DNA of 6,776 nucleotides. It comes from an uncultured Cellvibrio sp. (GTDB lineage Bacteria > Pseudomonadota > Gammaproteobacteria > Pseudomonadales > Cellvibrionaceae). Of the stretch, positions 1 through 5,472 are shown piece after piece. Positions within the stretch are counted from its first letter, which is position 1; each line of letters opens with the position of its first letter. The DNA lies in assembly GCA_946886255.1 (NCBI GenBank), contig CAMPIG010000266.1, forward strand, positions 1 through 6,776. The letters run 5' to 3'. The notes beneath the pieces were generated by a model. That model saw only the letters and a program-made list of their open reading frames with translations, ran no database searches and had not been told where the DNA came from. A program made the position numbers and the translations under genes.

Positions 1-1
1 G

Positions 2-91
2 CAGGATGCCGACGCCGAGCGTACAGGGATGTATTCACAGCGTGTCTGGCAACCCAACACCCTGCTGCTCGGTCTAGCCGAACAAATCTGA
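2..91 (+). CDS. 3' end of an unidentified gene upstream of exbB
   Basis: Frame 2 is open from the left edge to a TGA at 89-91 and encodes 29 residues, ending VWQPNTLLLGLAEQI. The other readings of this stretch are less protein-like (one is arginine-rich and runs on past the exbB start). The gene ends 30 bases before the preferred exbB start, on the same strand, so it may be the first part of the same transcript. I do not recognise the family from this tail. Genes just upstream of exbB often encode TonB, iron-uptake or related proteins, but nothing visible here, such as a TonB C-terminal motif, supports a specific choice. Confidence 0.5.
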   Translation, partial: QDADAERTGMYSQRVWQPNTLLLGLAEQI

Positions 92-109
92 ACTACATGA
101 ATGAACATT

Positions 110-116
110 GAGGAAA
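110..116 (+). promoter_or_regulatory. Ribosome binding site that decides the exbB start
   Basis: GAGGAAA lies 5 bases before the ATG at 122. An in-frame ATG at 101 lies upstream of this site and has no comparable purine-rich sequence before it, so 122 is the better start. Confidence 0.6.
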
Positions 117-121
117 CGGTT

Positions 122-865
122 ATGAATAACCCTTATGGCATCGAAGCCCTTTGGAATCAGGGCGACATGGTAATCAAATCAGTAGCAGTAATGCTGCTAT
201 TGATGTCCATCGCGTCCTGGTATGTGATTGCGGTGCGCTCCTGGGGATTATTCAGATTGCGCAAACCCTCGCGCGCCTTGAGCGACTTTTGGCATGCACA
301 AAGTTTTGCGGAAGGCCTGCATATTCTCGGTGACAATCGCGACGACAATCCGTTTCGTCGTTTGGCCGAAGATGGCCAGGCGGCGCTGGATCATCACACC
401 AATCATAAAACCGATTTACATGGACACTTACCCTTAGCTGAATGGCTCACGGCATGTTTGCGCGGTTCAATTGATGAAAGCTCAGAGCGTTTACAACGCG
501 GCTTGGCGATTCTGGCTTCTGTTGGCTCAACTGCGCCGTTTATTGGTTTGTTCGGCACCGTGTGGGGTATTTATCATGCGCTGGTCGGCATTGGTGTGTC
601 CGGTTCTGCCAGTATTGATAAAGTCGCGGGCCCGGTGGGTGAAGCGCTGATCATGACCGCCTTCGGTCTCGCGGTCGCCATTCCGGCGGTGTTGGGTTAC
701 AACGCATTGAATCGTGGCAACAAAGGCATCCTCGGAAAACTCAACCGTTTTGCCCATCAATTGCACGCGTATCTGATCACCGGTGCACCACCGGCCAGCA
801 GTAAATCCACCGCGCCAGTGACTAAACTGGACGCACGCAAAATTGCACAGAAAGAGGTTAGCTAA
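122..865 (+). CDS. exbB: ExbB-type biopolymer transport protein (MotA/TolQ/ExbB proton channel)
   Basis: This inner-membrane protein would form, with ExbD, the proton-driven motor that energises TonB and through it outer-membrane receptors. The 247-residue product has the family layout: a first membrane segment at about 17-38, a cytoplasmic region to about 127, a second segment at about 128-155 containing the conserved GLFGTVWGI stretch (142-150), and a third at about 173-195 (GEALIMTAFGLAVAIPAVLG). The TGA-free overlap-like arrangement with exbD (one base between stop and next ATG) indicates translational coupling. The start at 122 is chosen over the in-frame ATG at 101 because GAGGAAA precedes it. 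TolQ or MotA-like relatives are the alternatives, but a following ExbD with no tolR/tolA context favours ExbB. The length is close to E. coli ExbB. No tonB is visible downstream; it may lie outside the window. Confidence 0.93.
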   Translation: MNNPYGIEALWNQGDMVIKSVAVMLLLMSIASWYVIAVRSWGLFRLRKPSRALSDFWHAQSFAEGLHILGDNRDDNPFRRLAEDGQAALDHHTNHKTDLHGHLPLAEWLTACLRGSIDESSERLQRGLAILASVGSTAPFIGLFGTVWGIYHALVGIGVSGSASIDKVAGPVGEALIMTAFGLAVAIPAVLGYNALNRGNKGILGKLNRFAHQLHAYLITGAPPASSKSTAPVTKLDARKIAQKEVS

Positions 866-866
866 G

Positions 867-1280
867 ATGGCATTCGGCGGTGGACTCGACGACAACGAAG
901 AAGTCATGAGCGAGATCAACATGACACCCCTGGTGGACGTGATGTTGGTATTGCTGATCATCTTTATCATCACCGTACCGGTGCTCACCCACTCAGTAAA
1001 AGTGGATCTACCGCGCGCAGATAACACCATCAATGATGTAAAACCGGAGACGGTCAACCTCGCAGTGACCGCCAACGGTGTGTTTCACTGGAATGAAACC
1101 CAGGTCACCCTGGAAGAACTGGAACAGCGTCTGAGCGTCGCGGCGACACAAGAACCGCAACCGGAGATTCATATTCGCGGAGACCGGCAAGTGGATTACG
1201 AGCACGTCATCAAAGCCATGGCCGCCGTCCAAAAATCCGGTATTTTAAAGCTCGGCTTCGTTACCGAACCCGCACAATAA
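867..1280 (+). CDS. exbD: ExbD-type biopolymer transport protein
   Basis: ExbD is the partner of ExbB; its single transmembrane helix carries the proton-accepting aspartate. The 137-residue product starts with a short cytoplasmic tail, then the signature INMTPLVDVMLVLLIIFII, with Asp24 in the position of the essential E. coli ExbD aspartate, a membrane helix at about 24-41, and a periplasmic domain of about 95 residues. That domain ends in the ExbD/TolR-typical pattern IHIRGDRQVDYEHVIKAM followed by a GILKLGFVTEP strand. The ATG at 867 follows the exbB stop by one base and has AAAGAGG at 851-857, nine bases upstream; extending the frame to 843 would overlap exbB and place residues before the usual N-terminus. 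ExbB and ExbD are adjacent and in the expected order. TolR is less likely for the same reason given by the neighbour. Confidence 0.94.
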   Translation: MAFGGGLDDNEEVMSEINMTPLVDVMLVLLIIFIITVPVLTHSVKVDLPRADNTINDVKPETVNLAVTANGVFHWNETQVTLEELEQRLSVAATQEPQPEIHIRGDRQVDYEHVIKAMAAVQKSGILKLGFVTEPAQ

Positions 1281-1298
1281 ACTTAATAAAACCCGTAG

Positions 1299-1328
1299 GT
1301 CGGATTAGGCGGCACGCCGTAATCCGAC
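1299..1328. repeat. REP-like palindrome between exbD and the convergent deaminase gene
   Basis: GTCGGATTA (1299-1307) pairs perfectly with TAATCCGAC (1320-1328); inside it GGCG (1308-1311) pairs with CGCC (1315-1318) around a GCA loop, with one bulged G at 1319. The 13-bp stem lies 18 bases after the exbD stop and about 48 bases beyond the stop of the convergent gene. It resembles the GTCGGATTA...TAATCCGAC palindromes I recall as dispersed intergenic repeats in gammaproteobacteria. There is no T-run, so it is not a typical intrinsic terminator, though it could block RNA 3' decay from both sides. Confidence 0.7.
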
Positions 1329-1375
1329 ACCTTACCTTGTTACACCTGTCCAACCATCACATTAATAAGCGGGTA

Positions 1376-1903
1376 CTAATACTCCTTCGCCATCGACGTG
1401 CCGTCTTTCTTACGATGTACATCCGTCGTCACTTCGATGCCATTGAGCTTCATCATCGTCAGCGCCTTCCGAGAACCACTACTTTGCTTGTAAAGCGCCC
1501 GGGCTATCACGATCAGCTTAAAAATATATTGATTTCCGGTAATGGGGCAATGGTAAGGATTATTCTGAAAATCAATGAGCTCCTCAGCACAACCTTTCGG
1601 TTTATTCGAGGTGCCGTGGGTTGAGCTACAGGGTGATTTGGAAATACTCAATACAATCGTGTTAACCGAGGGAGAAGTTCGCAACAACCCTACATTTTCC
1701 TTAATGTATCGAATAAAAACGTCTTCGGCATGCTCACAGCCGTGTCGCTTGGATCTATTATTTTTCATTATCCCCAGAGACAACCCGTTCGAATTTGACC
1801 GGTTAAACAGATAGGCACTCCCATGGGTTGACATGCCCGAGCGGAACCACTGCTGATTGCTCATCTTGTCCTTCGACTTACCATAGCTGTACTTAGCTGG
1901 CAT
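1376..1903 (-). CDS. Standalone zinc-dependent deaminase-fold protein, AID/APOBEC-like
   Basis: The 175-residue product carries the zinc-deaminase signature: H58-A59-E60 on a predicted helix, S90-P91-C92 after a hydrophobic strand (NTIVLSI), and C105. H58, C92 and C105 would bind zinc and E60 would shuttle the proton. Before HAE there are two strand-like stretches (about 27-34 and 40-47). After it, IFKLIVIARALYKQ (127-140) and a later LNGIEVT segment match the order seen in AID/APOBEC-type deaminases, whose equivalent reads roughly LTIFTARLYY...GLRRL..AGV. There is no signal peptide, membrane segment or toxin-delivery domain. The ATG at 1903 is chosen over the upstream GTG at 1918 because GGAGGA lies 7 bases before it and the GTG start would bury that site. 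The substrate (free nucleotide, DNA or RNA) is not readable. Alternatives are a solo toxin domain left from a polymorphic toxin, or a nucleotide-pool or antiphage enzyme. The fold call is fairly secure; the role is inference. Confidence 0.72.
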   Translation of the reverse strand: MPAKYSYGKSKDKMSNQQWFRSGMSTHGSAYLFNRSNSNGLSLGIMKNNRSKRHGCEHAEDVFIRYIKENVGLLRTSPSVNTIVLSISKSPCSSTHGTSNKPKGCAEELIDFQNNPYHCPITGNQYIFKLIVIARALYKQSSGSRKALTMMKLNGIEVTTDVHRKKDGTSMAKEY

Positions 1904-1910
1904 AGAATGA

Positions 1911-1916
1911 TCCTCC
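1911..1916 (-). promoter_or_regulatory. Ribosome binding site of the deaminase gene
   Basis: On the - strand GGAGGA stands 7 bases before the ATG at 1903, a near-ideal spacing. It lies 4 bases from the base of the 1921-1963 hairpin, so folding of that hairpin could affect access to it. Confidence 0.7.
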
Positions 1917-1920
1917 ACTT

Positions 1921-1963
1921 GATAGTCTTGATATCAGGCTATTTCCTGAAAATGAAGACTATC
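1921..1963. promoter_or_regulatory. Long imperfect inverted repeat in the deaminase 5' leader
   Basis: GATAGTCTT (1921-1929) is perfectly complementary to AAGACTATC (1955-1963), and inside it TCAGG (1934-1938) pairs with CCTGA (1945-1949) around a 6-base loop, with a small bubble between the two stems. On the - strand it stands just upstream of the deaminase ribosome binding site. No T-run follows in either direction, so it is not an intrinsic terminator. It may be an operator for a dimeric regulator or an mRNA leader structure; which one cannot be told from sequence. Confidence 0.5.
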
Positions 1964-2017
1964 TACCGGATCTTGCGGGATGTGAATTACAGGAGATTAC
2001 CACAATAAAAAAATGGG

Positions 2018-2137
2018 CTAATAGGGAGCAGCAACTTCGATGAAACTATCTGCGTTAAAATTATAAATAAGCTTCCCCGTTAAAGAGCGACTGGCATCAG
2101 ACCATGCACCTGTGTTTGATTGCCGAATCACATAACG
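2018..2137 (-). other. Open in-frame stretch after the SDR stop codon
   Basis: After the TAG that ends the SDR gene the same frame continues for 39 sense codons to a TAG at 2018-2020. The reading has a protein-like composition, with segments such as GAWSDASRSLTGKLIYNF and FIEVAAPY. It has no ribosome binding site or convincing start. I do not recognise it. It may be the relic of a C-terminal coding segment, or chance. The rest of the 234-base gap between 1904 and 2137 holds only the deaminase leader and hairpin; I saw no clear -35/-10 pair. Confidence 0.25.
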
Positions 2138-2866
2138 CTATGCATGACCTTTGTCATAGATCACCGGCATGCAGCCCTTCCATTTGCGCCATGAATCATC
2201 ATTCGTTATCAAATCAGCCATTAAATGCGCAACATTAATACGGCTGGTTTTTCCCGGATTGAAAATAGCGCTGCGCGCAGGCGATGGATAAAGCTCGTAC
2301 TCAGAGACAAGCGCTTCATCGATTAGTGTATCCGGCCTGACAACGACCCACTCGACAAATTTATCGTTCACGCTATCACTGGTACGCAGATAATCCGCAG
2401 CCTGTTCGTTATCGACATGCGGCGGTAATAGCAGGCGAATCAACCCAACAACGCACCGCTGACCAAACGAGATAGGCTCATCAAGATCGCGGTTGCTATT
2501 ACCAGCTGTGTTCATCAATACGAATTTAACAGGGTTCTGTGGCTGCGACGCGCGGATGGCGTCGCATAAACGGCGGGCTGCGTTTGTGACCAGCTTACGC
2601 GGTGATCCATATATGCCTTTAAGCGTGAGATTGTGGCCCAAGCAGGATGCGATTGCTGTGCAACCGCTAAGGTGTTGTTTCATTTCCTCATCGCTGAGTT
2701 CGAGAATGCTTGCGTGGATGATGGAAAGGAATTCGTGGTTTCTAAGGTTATCAGGCAAGCTTTCAGGTGATCGGACGATCGCTTTTACGTGCTGACCGCG
2801 ATTCAATAATTCCTGGACGAGTAATCGTCCGGTTGCGCCGCTGGCCCCTGCTATCAAAATCGTCAT
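2138..2866 (-). CDS. NAD(P)-binding oxidoreductase, atypical SDR (NAD(P)H-binding family)
   Basis: The 242-residue protein begins MTILIAGASGATGRLL, a Rossmann strand followed by the GxxGxxG dinucleotide-binding loop (G7, G10, G13). It continues with a second strand ending KAIVRSPESL that would contact the cofactor ribose/phosphate, a later strand KFVLMNTAG, and a WVVVRPDTL segment typical of NmrA/NAD(P)H-binding (PF13460-type) atypical SDRs. No classical YxxxK pair is obvious, as is common in this group, so it may be an oxidoreductase or a redox sensor. The substrate is unknown. The ATG at 2866 has AAAGGA 6 bases upstream, and this site overlaps the stop of the LysR gene, which ends 10 bases before the start. 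The two genes are therefore almost certainly cotranscribed. A decayed copy of this gene's 3' end exists at 4679-4785. Confidence 0.85.
   Translation of the reverse strand: MTILIAGASGATGRLLVQELLNRGQHVKAIVRSPESLPDNLRNHEFLSIIHASILELSDEEMKQHLSGCTAIASCLGHNLTLKGIYGSPRKLVTNAARRLCDAIRASQPQNPVKFVLMNTAGNSNRDLDEPISFGQRCVVGLIRLLLPPHVDNEQAADYLRTSDSVNDKFVEWVVVRPDTLIDEALVSEYELYPSPARSAIFNPGKTSRINVAHLMADLITNDDSWRKWKGCMPVIYDKGHA
2151..2257 (-). repeat. Direct repeat, intact copy (3' part of the SDR gene)
   Basis: These 107 bases align without gaps to 4679-4785 at a constant offset of 2528 bases; I counted 19 mismatches, or 88 of 107 identical. Both copies are in the same orientation. This copy is the coding one. 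Recombination between the two could delete the intervening LysR gene and oxidoreductase gene, although 82% identity makes this unlikely to be frequent. Confidence 0.85.
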
Positions 2867-2876
2867 CGGTCGTCCT

Positions 2877-3773
2877 TTAATCGGCTAATACACTACTTAT
2901 TTGCTCACGAACCCAGCGATGCGCGTTGTGCCTGTGATTACGCTCATGCCACACCATACCCACCGAAAATCCTGTAGAAACAGCGGGTGCTTTAATTAAC
3001 ATGAGATCACTACGCCCCGCTACCAGCCGCCACGGCACCAGTGCGACCAAATATGACTGCGCAACAATTTCCGGAACAAATAAAAATGAGGCAACGGATA
3101 GCACCACGTTGCGCGTATAGCCCATCGTTTGAAGAGCTTGATCTACCGGCGTAAAAAAATCGCCGCCGCTAAGCGACACCACAACATGTTCGAGTTGTAC
3201 ATATTCTTCAAGTGATATGCTGCCACGAAGTTGCGGGTGATCCTTCCGGCCAATCAGCACATAGTGTTCGTTGTACAAATGCCTGGTGCGCAGGACGGCC
3301 GGGGCAGCGTCCGGTGTCATCAATGCAAGATCCACTTCGCCGCGCATCATTTGAGAATCCAGCCGAGGCGGTTCCAGGTTACGCAGGGCGATTCTGATAC
3401 CCGGCGCTTGCTGTCTGAGCGTCTGAATAAGCGATCGGCCGATGACGATTTGAAGGTAGTCGGTGCACGCAATAGTCACTTTCAGCTTCGCTAGTGTCGG
3501 ATCAAAATGTTGATGCGTTCCCACGGTATCGCGCACCTGATCCAGTGCAAGGCGCAACGGGGCGAGCAGCTCCAGCGCCATGGCAGTTGGCATCATTCCC
3601 CGCTGGGTTGGAATTAATAACGGGTCATTGAACATATCCCGTAGACGGTTCAGCTGAGCACTGACAGCCGGCTGACTCAGATTCAGGCGCACGGCAGCCC
3701 TGGTGACATTCTGCTCTTCAAGCAGAGCCTCCAGCGTGGCGAGTAAATTGAGATCAAGTCGCTTGGTATTCAT
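2877..3773 (-). CDS. LysR-family transcriptional regulator
   Basis: This is a 298-residue DNA-binding regulator of the LysR type. The N-terminus MNTKRLDLNLLATLEALLEE leads into the winged helix-turn-helix at about 20-40 (NVTRAAVRLNLSQPAVSAQL), followed by the wing and linker helix and a C-terminal effector-binding domain (KLKVTIACTDYL onwards, then GEVDLALM and LVALVPWRLV). The length is normal for the family. The frame can be extended to a GTG at 3809, but the ATG at 3773 gives the canonical LysR N-terminus; the sequence before it has only a weak AAG match to a binding site, so the start is moderately sure. It is followed at 10 bases by the SDR gene and faces the flavodoxin-type oxidoreductase, the usual layout in which a LysR protein controls its divergent neighbour and represses itself. 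The effector is unknown. Confidence 0.93.
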   Translation of the reverse strand: MNTKRLDLNLLATLEALLEEQNVTRAAVRLNLSQPAVSAQLNRLRDMFNDPLLIPTQRGMMPTAMALELLAPLRLALDQVRDTVGTHQHFDPTLAKLKVTIACTDYLQIVIGRSLIQTLRQQAPGIRIALRNLEPPRLDSQMMRGEVDLALMTPDAAPAVLRTRHLYNEHYVLIGRKDHPQLRGSISLEEYVQLEHVVVSLSGGDFFTPVDQALQTMGYTRNVVLSVASFLFVPEIVAQSYLVALVPWRLVAGRSDLMLIKAPAVSTGFSVGMVWHERNHRHNAHRWVREQISSVLAD

Positions 3774-3884
3774 ATCTTGGATACTAGAGCAAAAAATAAT
3801 GAATTTCACTTATAGCTCATTTCCGTACACCATCACCCTACCCGTTACGCCCGAATTTCCCCGTCTGACAAGAGGATGATGGTT
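3774..3884. promoter_or_regulatory. Divergent intergenic region between lysR and the oxidoreductase gene
   Basis: These 111 bases must hold the promoters of both divergent genes and probably the LysR binding sites. One candidate is AATGA (3798-3802) and TCATT (3817-3821), an inverted pair separated by 14 bases and enclosing a TTATAG that could belong to a -10 element. The motif is short and the assignment is weak. I did not find an unambiguous -35/-10 pair. Confidence 0.4.
3870..3875 (+). promoter_or_regulatory. Ribosome binding site that decides the oxidoreductase start
   Basis: AAGAGG lies 9 bases before the ATG at 3885. The in-frame ATGs at 3876 and 3879 directly abut it and are too close to use it. 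Confidence 0.6.
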
Positions 3885-4655
3885 ATGTCCAAGACCGTAT
3901 TGATTGTGTATGCACATCCGGAACCCACATCGTTAACCCGCCTGTTCGTTGCGGCGACGGAACAAACCCTGACACAACAAGGCCACACCCTATTGCAGTC
4001 GGACCTGTATGGCATGGGCTGGAAAGCCGTATTTGATGAACAGGATTTTCCCCATCGCATAAACCCTGAGCGGTTAGCTTATGTGCAAGAGTCCGGACAT
4101 GCTTATACCACAAACCAGCAAACAGAAGATGTAACAGCAGAACAACGCAAGCTGCTCGCTGCCGACGCCGTGATATTGCAGTTTCCCCTGTGGTGGTTTG
4201 GTATGCCGGCGATTCTCAAGGGTTGGATAGACCGTGTGTATGCTTATGGATTCGCGTATGGATACAAAGGCGAAGGTAATCGCTACCGCTATGGCGACGG
4301 CATCCTCAAAGGCAAACGTGCGCTACTGTCAGTTATGGTGGGCGGACCCGAAACAGATTACTCGCCTCGTGGCATTAATGGCCCGCTGGAAGAATTGTTA
4401 TTCCCTATTACTCACGGTGCATTATTTTTTCCCGGTATGGAGGTACTGCGGACCCATGCCGTTTATGGCACTGGCAACATATCGAAAGAGACAGTCGACA
4501 AAGAATTGGTTGCATGGCGCCAACGCCTCGAACAACTCTTTGATGAATCACCTATTCCGTTTCGGCATCAAAACGGTGGGCAATACCAGCGAAATATTTT
4601 GGCCGAAGATATCGCAGAAGGAAAAACAGGATTGGCTATTCATATTGACGATTAA
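3885..4655 (+). CDS. NAD(P)H-dependent oxidoreductase, flavodoxin_2 / NQO1-KefF type
   Basis: The 256-residue flavoprotein would bind FAD or FMN and reduce quinones, nitro compounds or similar electrophiles with NAD(P)H in the cytoplasm. It starts KTVLIVYAHPEPTSLT, the first strand and FMN/FAD phosphate loop of the flavodoxin_2 fold. It has the family signature FPLWWFGMPAILKGWIDRV at 100-118, then YGFAYGYKGEG, a SVMVGGPETDYSPRG segment (149-163) and the C-terminal pattern IPFRHQNGGQY ... GKTGLAIH. The length is close to that of other bacterial members of about 250-260 residues. The start at 3885 rests on AAGAGG at 3870-3875. It is divergent from the LysR gene, which probably controls it. MdaB/YwrO-type quinone reductase and KefF-type regulators are related alternatives; no kefC-like transporter is next to it, which favours a stand-alone reductase. 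Confidence 0.9.
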   Translation: MSKTVLIVYAHPEPTSLTRLFVAATEQTLTQQGHTLLQSDLYGMGWKAVFDEQDFPHRINPERLAYVQESGHAYTTNQQTEDVTAEQRKLLAADAVILQFPLWWFGMPAILKGWIDRVYAYGFAYGYKGEGNRYRYGDGILKGKRALLSVMVGGPETDYSPRGINGPLEELLFPITHGALFFPGMEVLRTHAVYGTGNISKETVDKELVAWRQRLEQLFDESPIPFRHQNGGQYQRNILAEDIAEGKTGLAIHIDD

Positions 4656-4678
4656 GGTTATTGTGTTCGGAAAAGCCG

Positions 4679-4785
4679 TTGTTATAGATCACCGGTATGT
4701 GCCCGTTCCATCTGCTTCATATAACGTCATTCGTTATCAAATCAGCTATGAAATGTGCAACATTAATACGCCTGGTTTTGCCCCG
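4679..4785 (-). pseudogene. Decayed 3' fragment of a second SDR/NAD(P)-binding gene
   Basis: Read on the - strand, this stretch encodes GKTRRINVAHFIADLITND, nearly the same as GKTSRINVAHLMADLITND in the intact SDR gene, then a TGA at 4719-4717 where the intact gene has a Trp codon (WRKWKG), then RWNGHIPVIYNNG against KWKGCMPVIYDKG. The homology stops abruptly near 4785, and the rest of the gene is absent. Third-position differences suggest that the two copies diverged as coding sequence before this one was broken. It lies tail to tail with the oxidoreductase gene; its frame would run a few codons past 4679 into that gene's end. Confidence 0.85.
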
Positions 4786-5011
4786 AGTGATTTTTAAGTA
4801 ATTTTTTTAATGGAACAGGTGCCAAACCTTTTTCTTCCTCTTTTGCATATATTTCGCACATCCGGTTTAATTCCACCTCATACATATACCTGCACTCCTC
4901 ATAATCATCACTGTCCGTTGTTTCAGATTGAGCAAGCAGCTCGTAATAGCGGATAGCATCTTCCAGCGCCTGAATACAAACAGAGAGGCTTCTTATATCA
5001 ACGTTTGGCAT
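4763..5011 (-). CDS. Small acidic protein of unknown function, 82 residues
   Basis: I do not recognise this protein. It starts MPNVDIRSLSVCIQALEDAI and is rich in Glu, Asp and Tyr. Two helix-like segments can be seen: about 7-27 (SLSVCIQALEDAIRYYELLA) and about 36-61 (YEECRYMYEVELNRMCEIYA and on), so a small helical hairpin is plausible. It has no signal peptide or membrane segment. Only a poor ribosome binding site precedes the ATG at 5011. The final seven or so codons (SGQNQAY, stop at 4763-4765) lie in the decayed SDR copy, read in another frame, so the natural C-terminus may have been lost. The + strand frame 4871-5323 overlaps it antisense. Small acidic helical proteins include immunity proteins and antitoxins, but nothing here proves that role. 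Confidence 0.5.
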   Translation of the reverse strand: MPNVDIRSLSVCIQALEDAIRYYELLAQSETTDSDDYEECRYMYEVELNRMCEIYAKEEEKGLAPVPLKKLLKNHSGQNQAY

Positions 5012-5323
5012 TTAAGTATTTACCACAATCATTTGCTTGAAGTCACTCAATTTTCCACAGCCCCCAACGACGCCGAAAGCAAAGCTGCAACGCTGGTTAG
5101 TTTTGTGGAATTCTTTGAAAATACTGTTATTAGTTGGAGTACACCCATAGAGGGAGCAAAACTGATATTTGATGCGCGCGTCTACTCTGAATACCGTTGT
5201 GACTTTTTCTATGTCTACGCTGATGATCAAGAGCAACTTTATACCTACACCAATGAAGCGTGGCAAACACACAGCCTGCAAATGACCGCTGCTTTTTCAC
5301 ACACTGAGGTTTGTCCACCGTAA
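5012..5323 (+). pseudogene. Probable 5'-truncated coding remnant, unknown family
   Basis: A + strand frame open from 4871 to the TAA at 5321-5323 reads as ordinary protein from about 5012 on, with segments such as LVSFVEFFENTVISW, KLIFDARVYSEYRCDFFYVY and LYTYTNEAWQTHSLQMT. No ATG occurs in frame before the C-terminal region; the only early start is a TTG at 4928 without a ribosome binding site, and using it would place about 28 residues antisense to the 82-codon gene. I take it as the C-terminal part of a gene that lost its 5' end, but a functional gene with a rare start is possible. The alternating aromatic and hydrophobic pattern suggests a beta-rich domain. The terminator at 5402 lies 78 bases downstream. 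Confidence 0.4.
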
Positions 5324-5401
5324 AGATAGCAGCTCAATTGGAAGCATCGACAGCACCTAGATTGATAATATTCGCGTGCAGTAGATGGAAGTTTTTAATT
5401 C

Positions 5402-5433
5402 AACCCCCCGGCCTGAATAAGGTCGGGGGGGTT
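5402..5433. terminator. GC-rich hairpin terminator
   Basis: AACCCCCCGGCCT (5402-5414) pairs with AGGTCGGGGGGGTT (5420-5433) around the loop GAATA, with one G-T wobble and one bulged G. A moderately T-rich stretch follows on the + strand, so it would end + strand transcripts. It also lies about 40 bases past the stop of the convergent lipoprotein gene and may work in both directions. The rest of 5324-5472 shows nothing else. Confidence 0.75.
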
Positions 5434-5472
5434 ATTGTTGGTAATTTTTCAAATAGTCAAAGCTTGTAGACG

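Noticed and set aside
527..1232. - strand open frames opposite exbB and exbD
   Set aside because: They are shadows of two well-recognised genes and have no motifs or ribosome binding sites of their own.
1337..1814. + strand open frames opposite the deaminase gene
   Set aside because: They are antisense to a gene with clear motifs and a strong ribosome binding site, and their translations are rich in Arg, Leu and Ser without recognisable features.
1921..1963. The inverted repeat as an intrinsic terminator or transposon end
   Set aside because: No T-run follows on either strand, and there is no second copy, target duplication or transposase in the window.
2151..4785. The direct repeats as boundaries of a transposon or integrated element
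   Set aside because: The repeat is coding sequence of the SDR gene, one copy is decayed, and no integrase or transposase lies between the copies; gene duplication explains it better.
4234..4797. + strand 187-codon frame inside and beyond the oxidoreductase gene
   Set aside because: Most of it overlaps the flavodoxin-type gene in another frame, and the rest crosses the SDR relic; the translation shows no family pattern.
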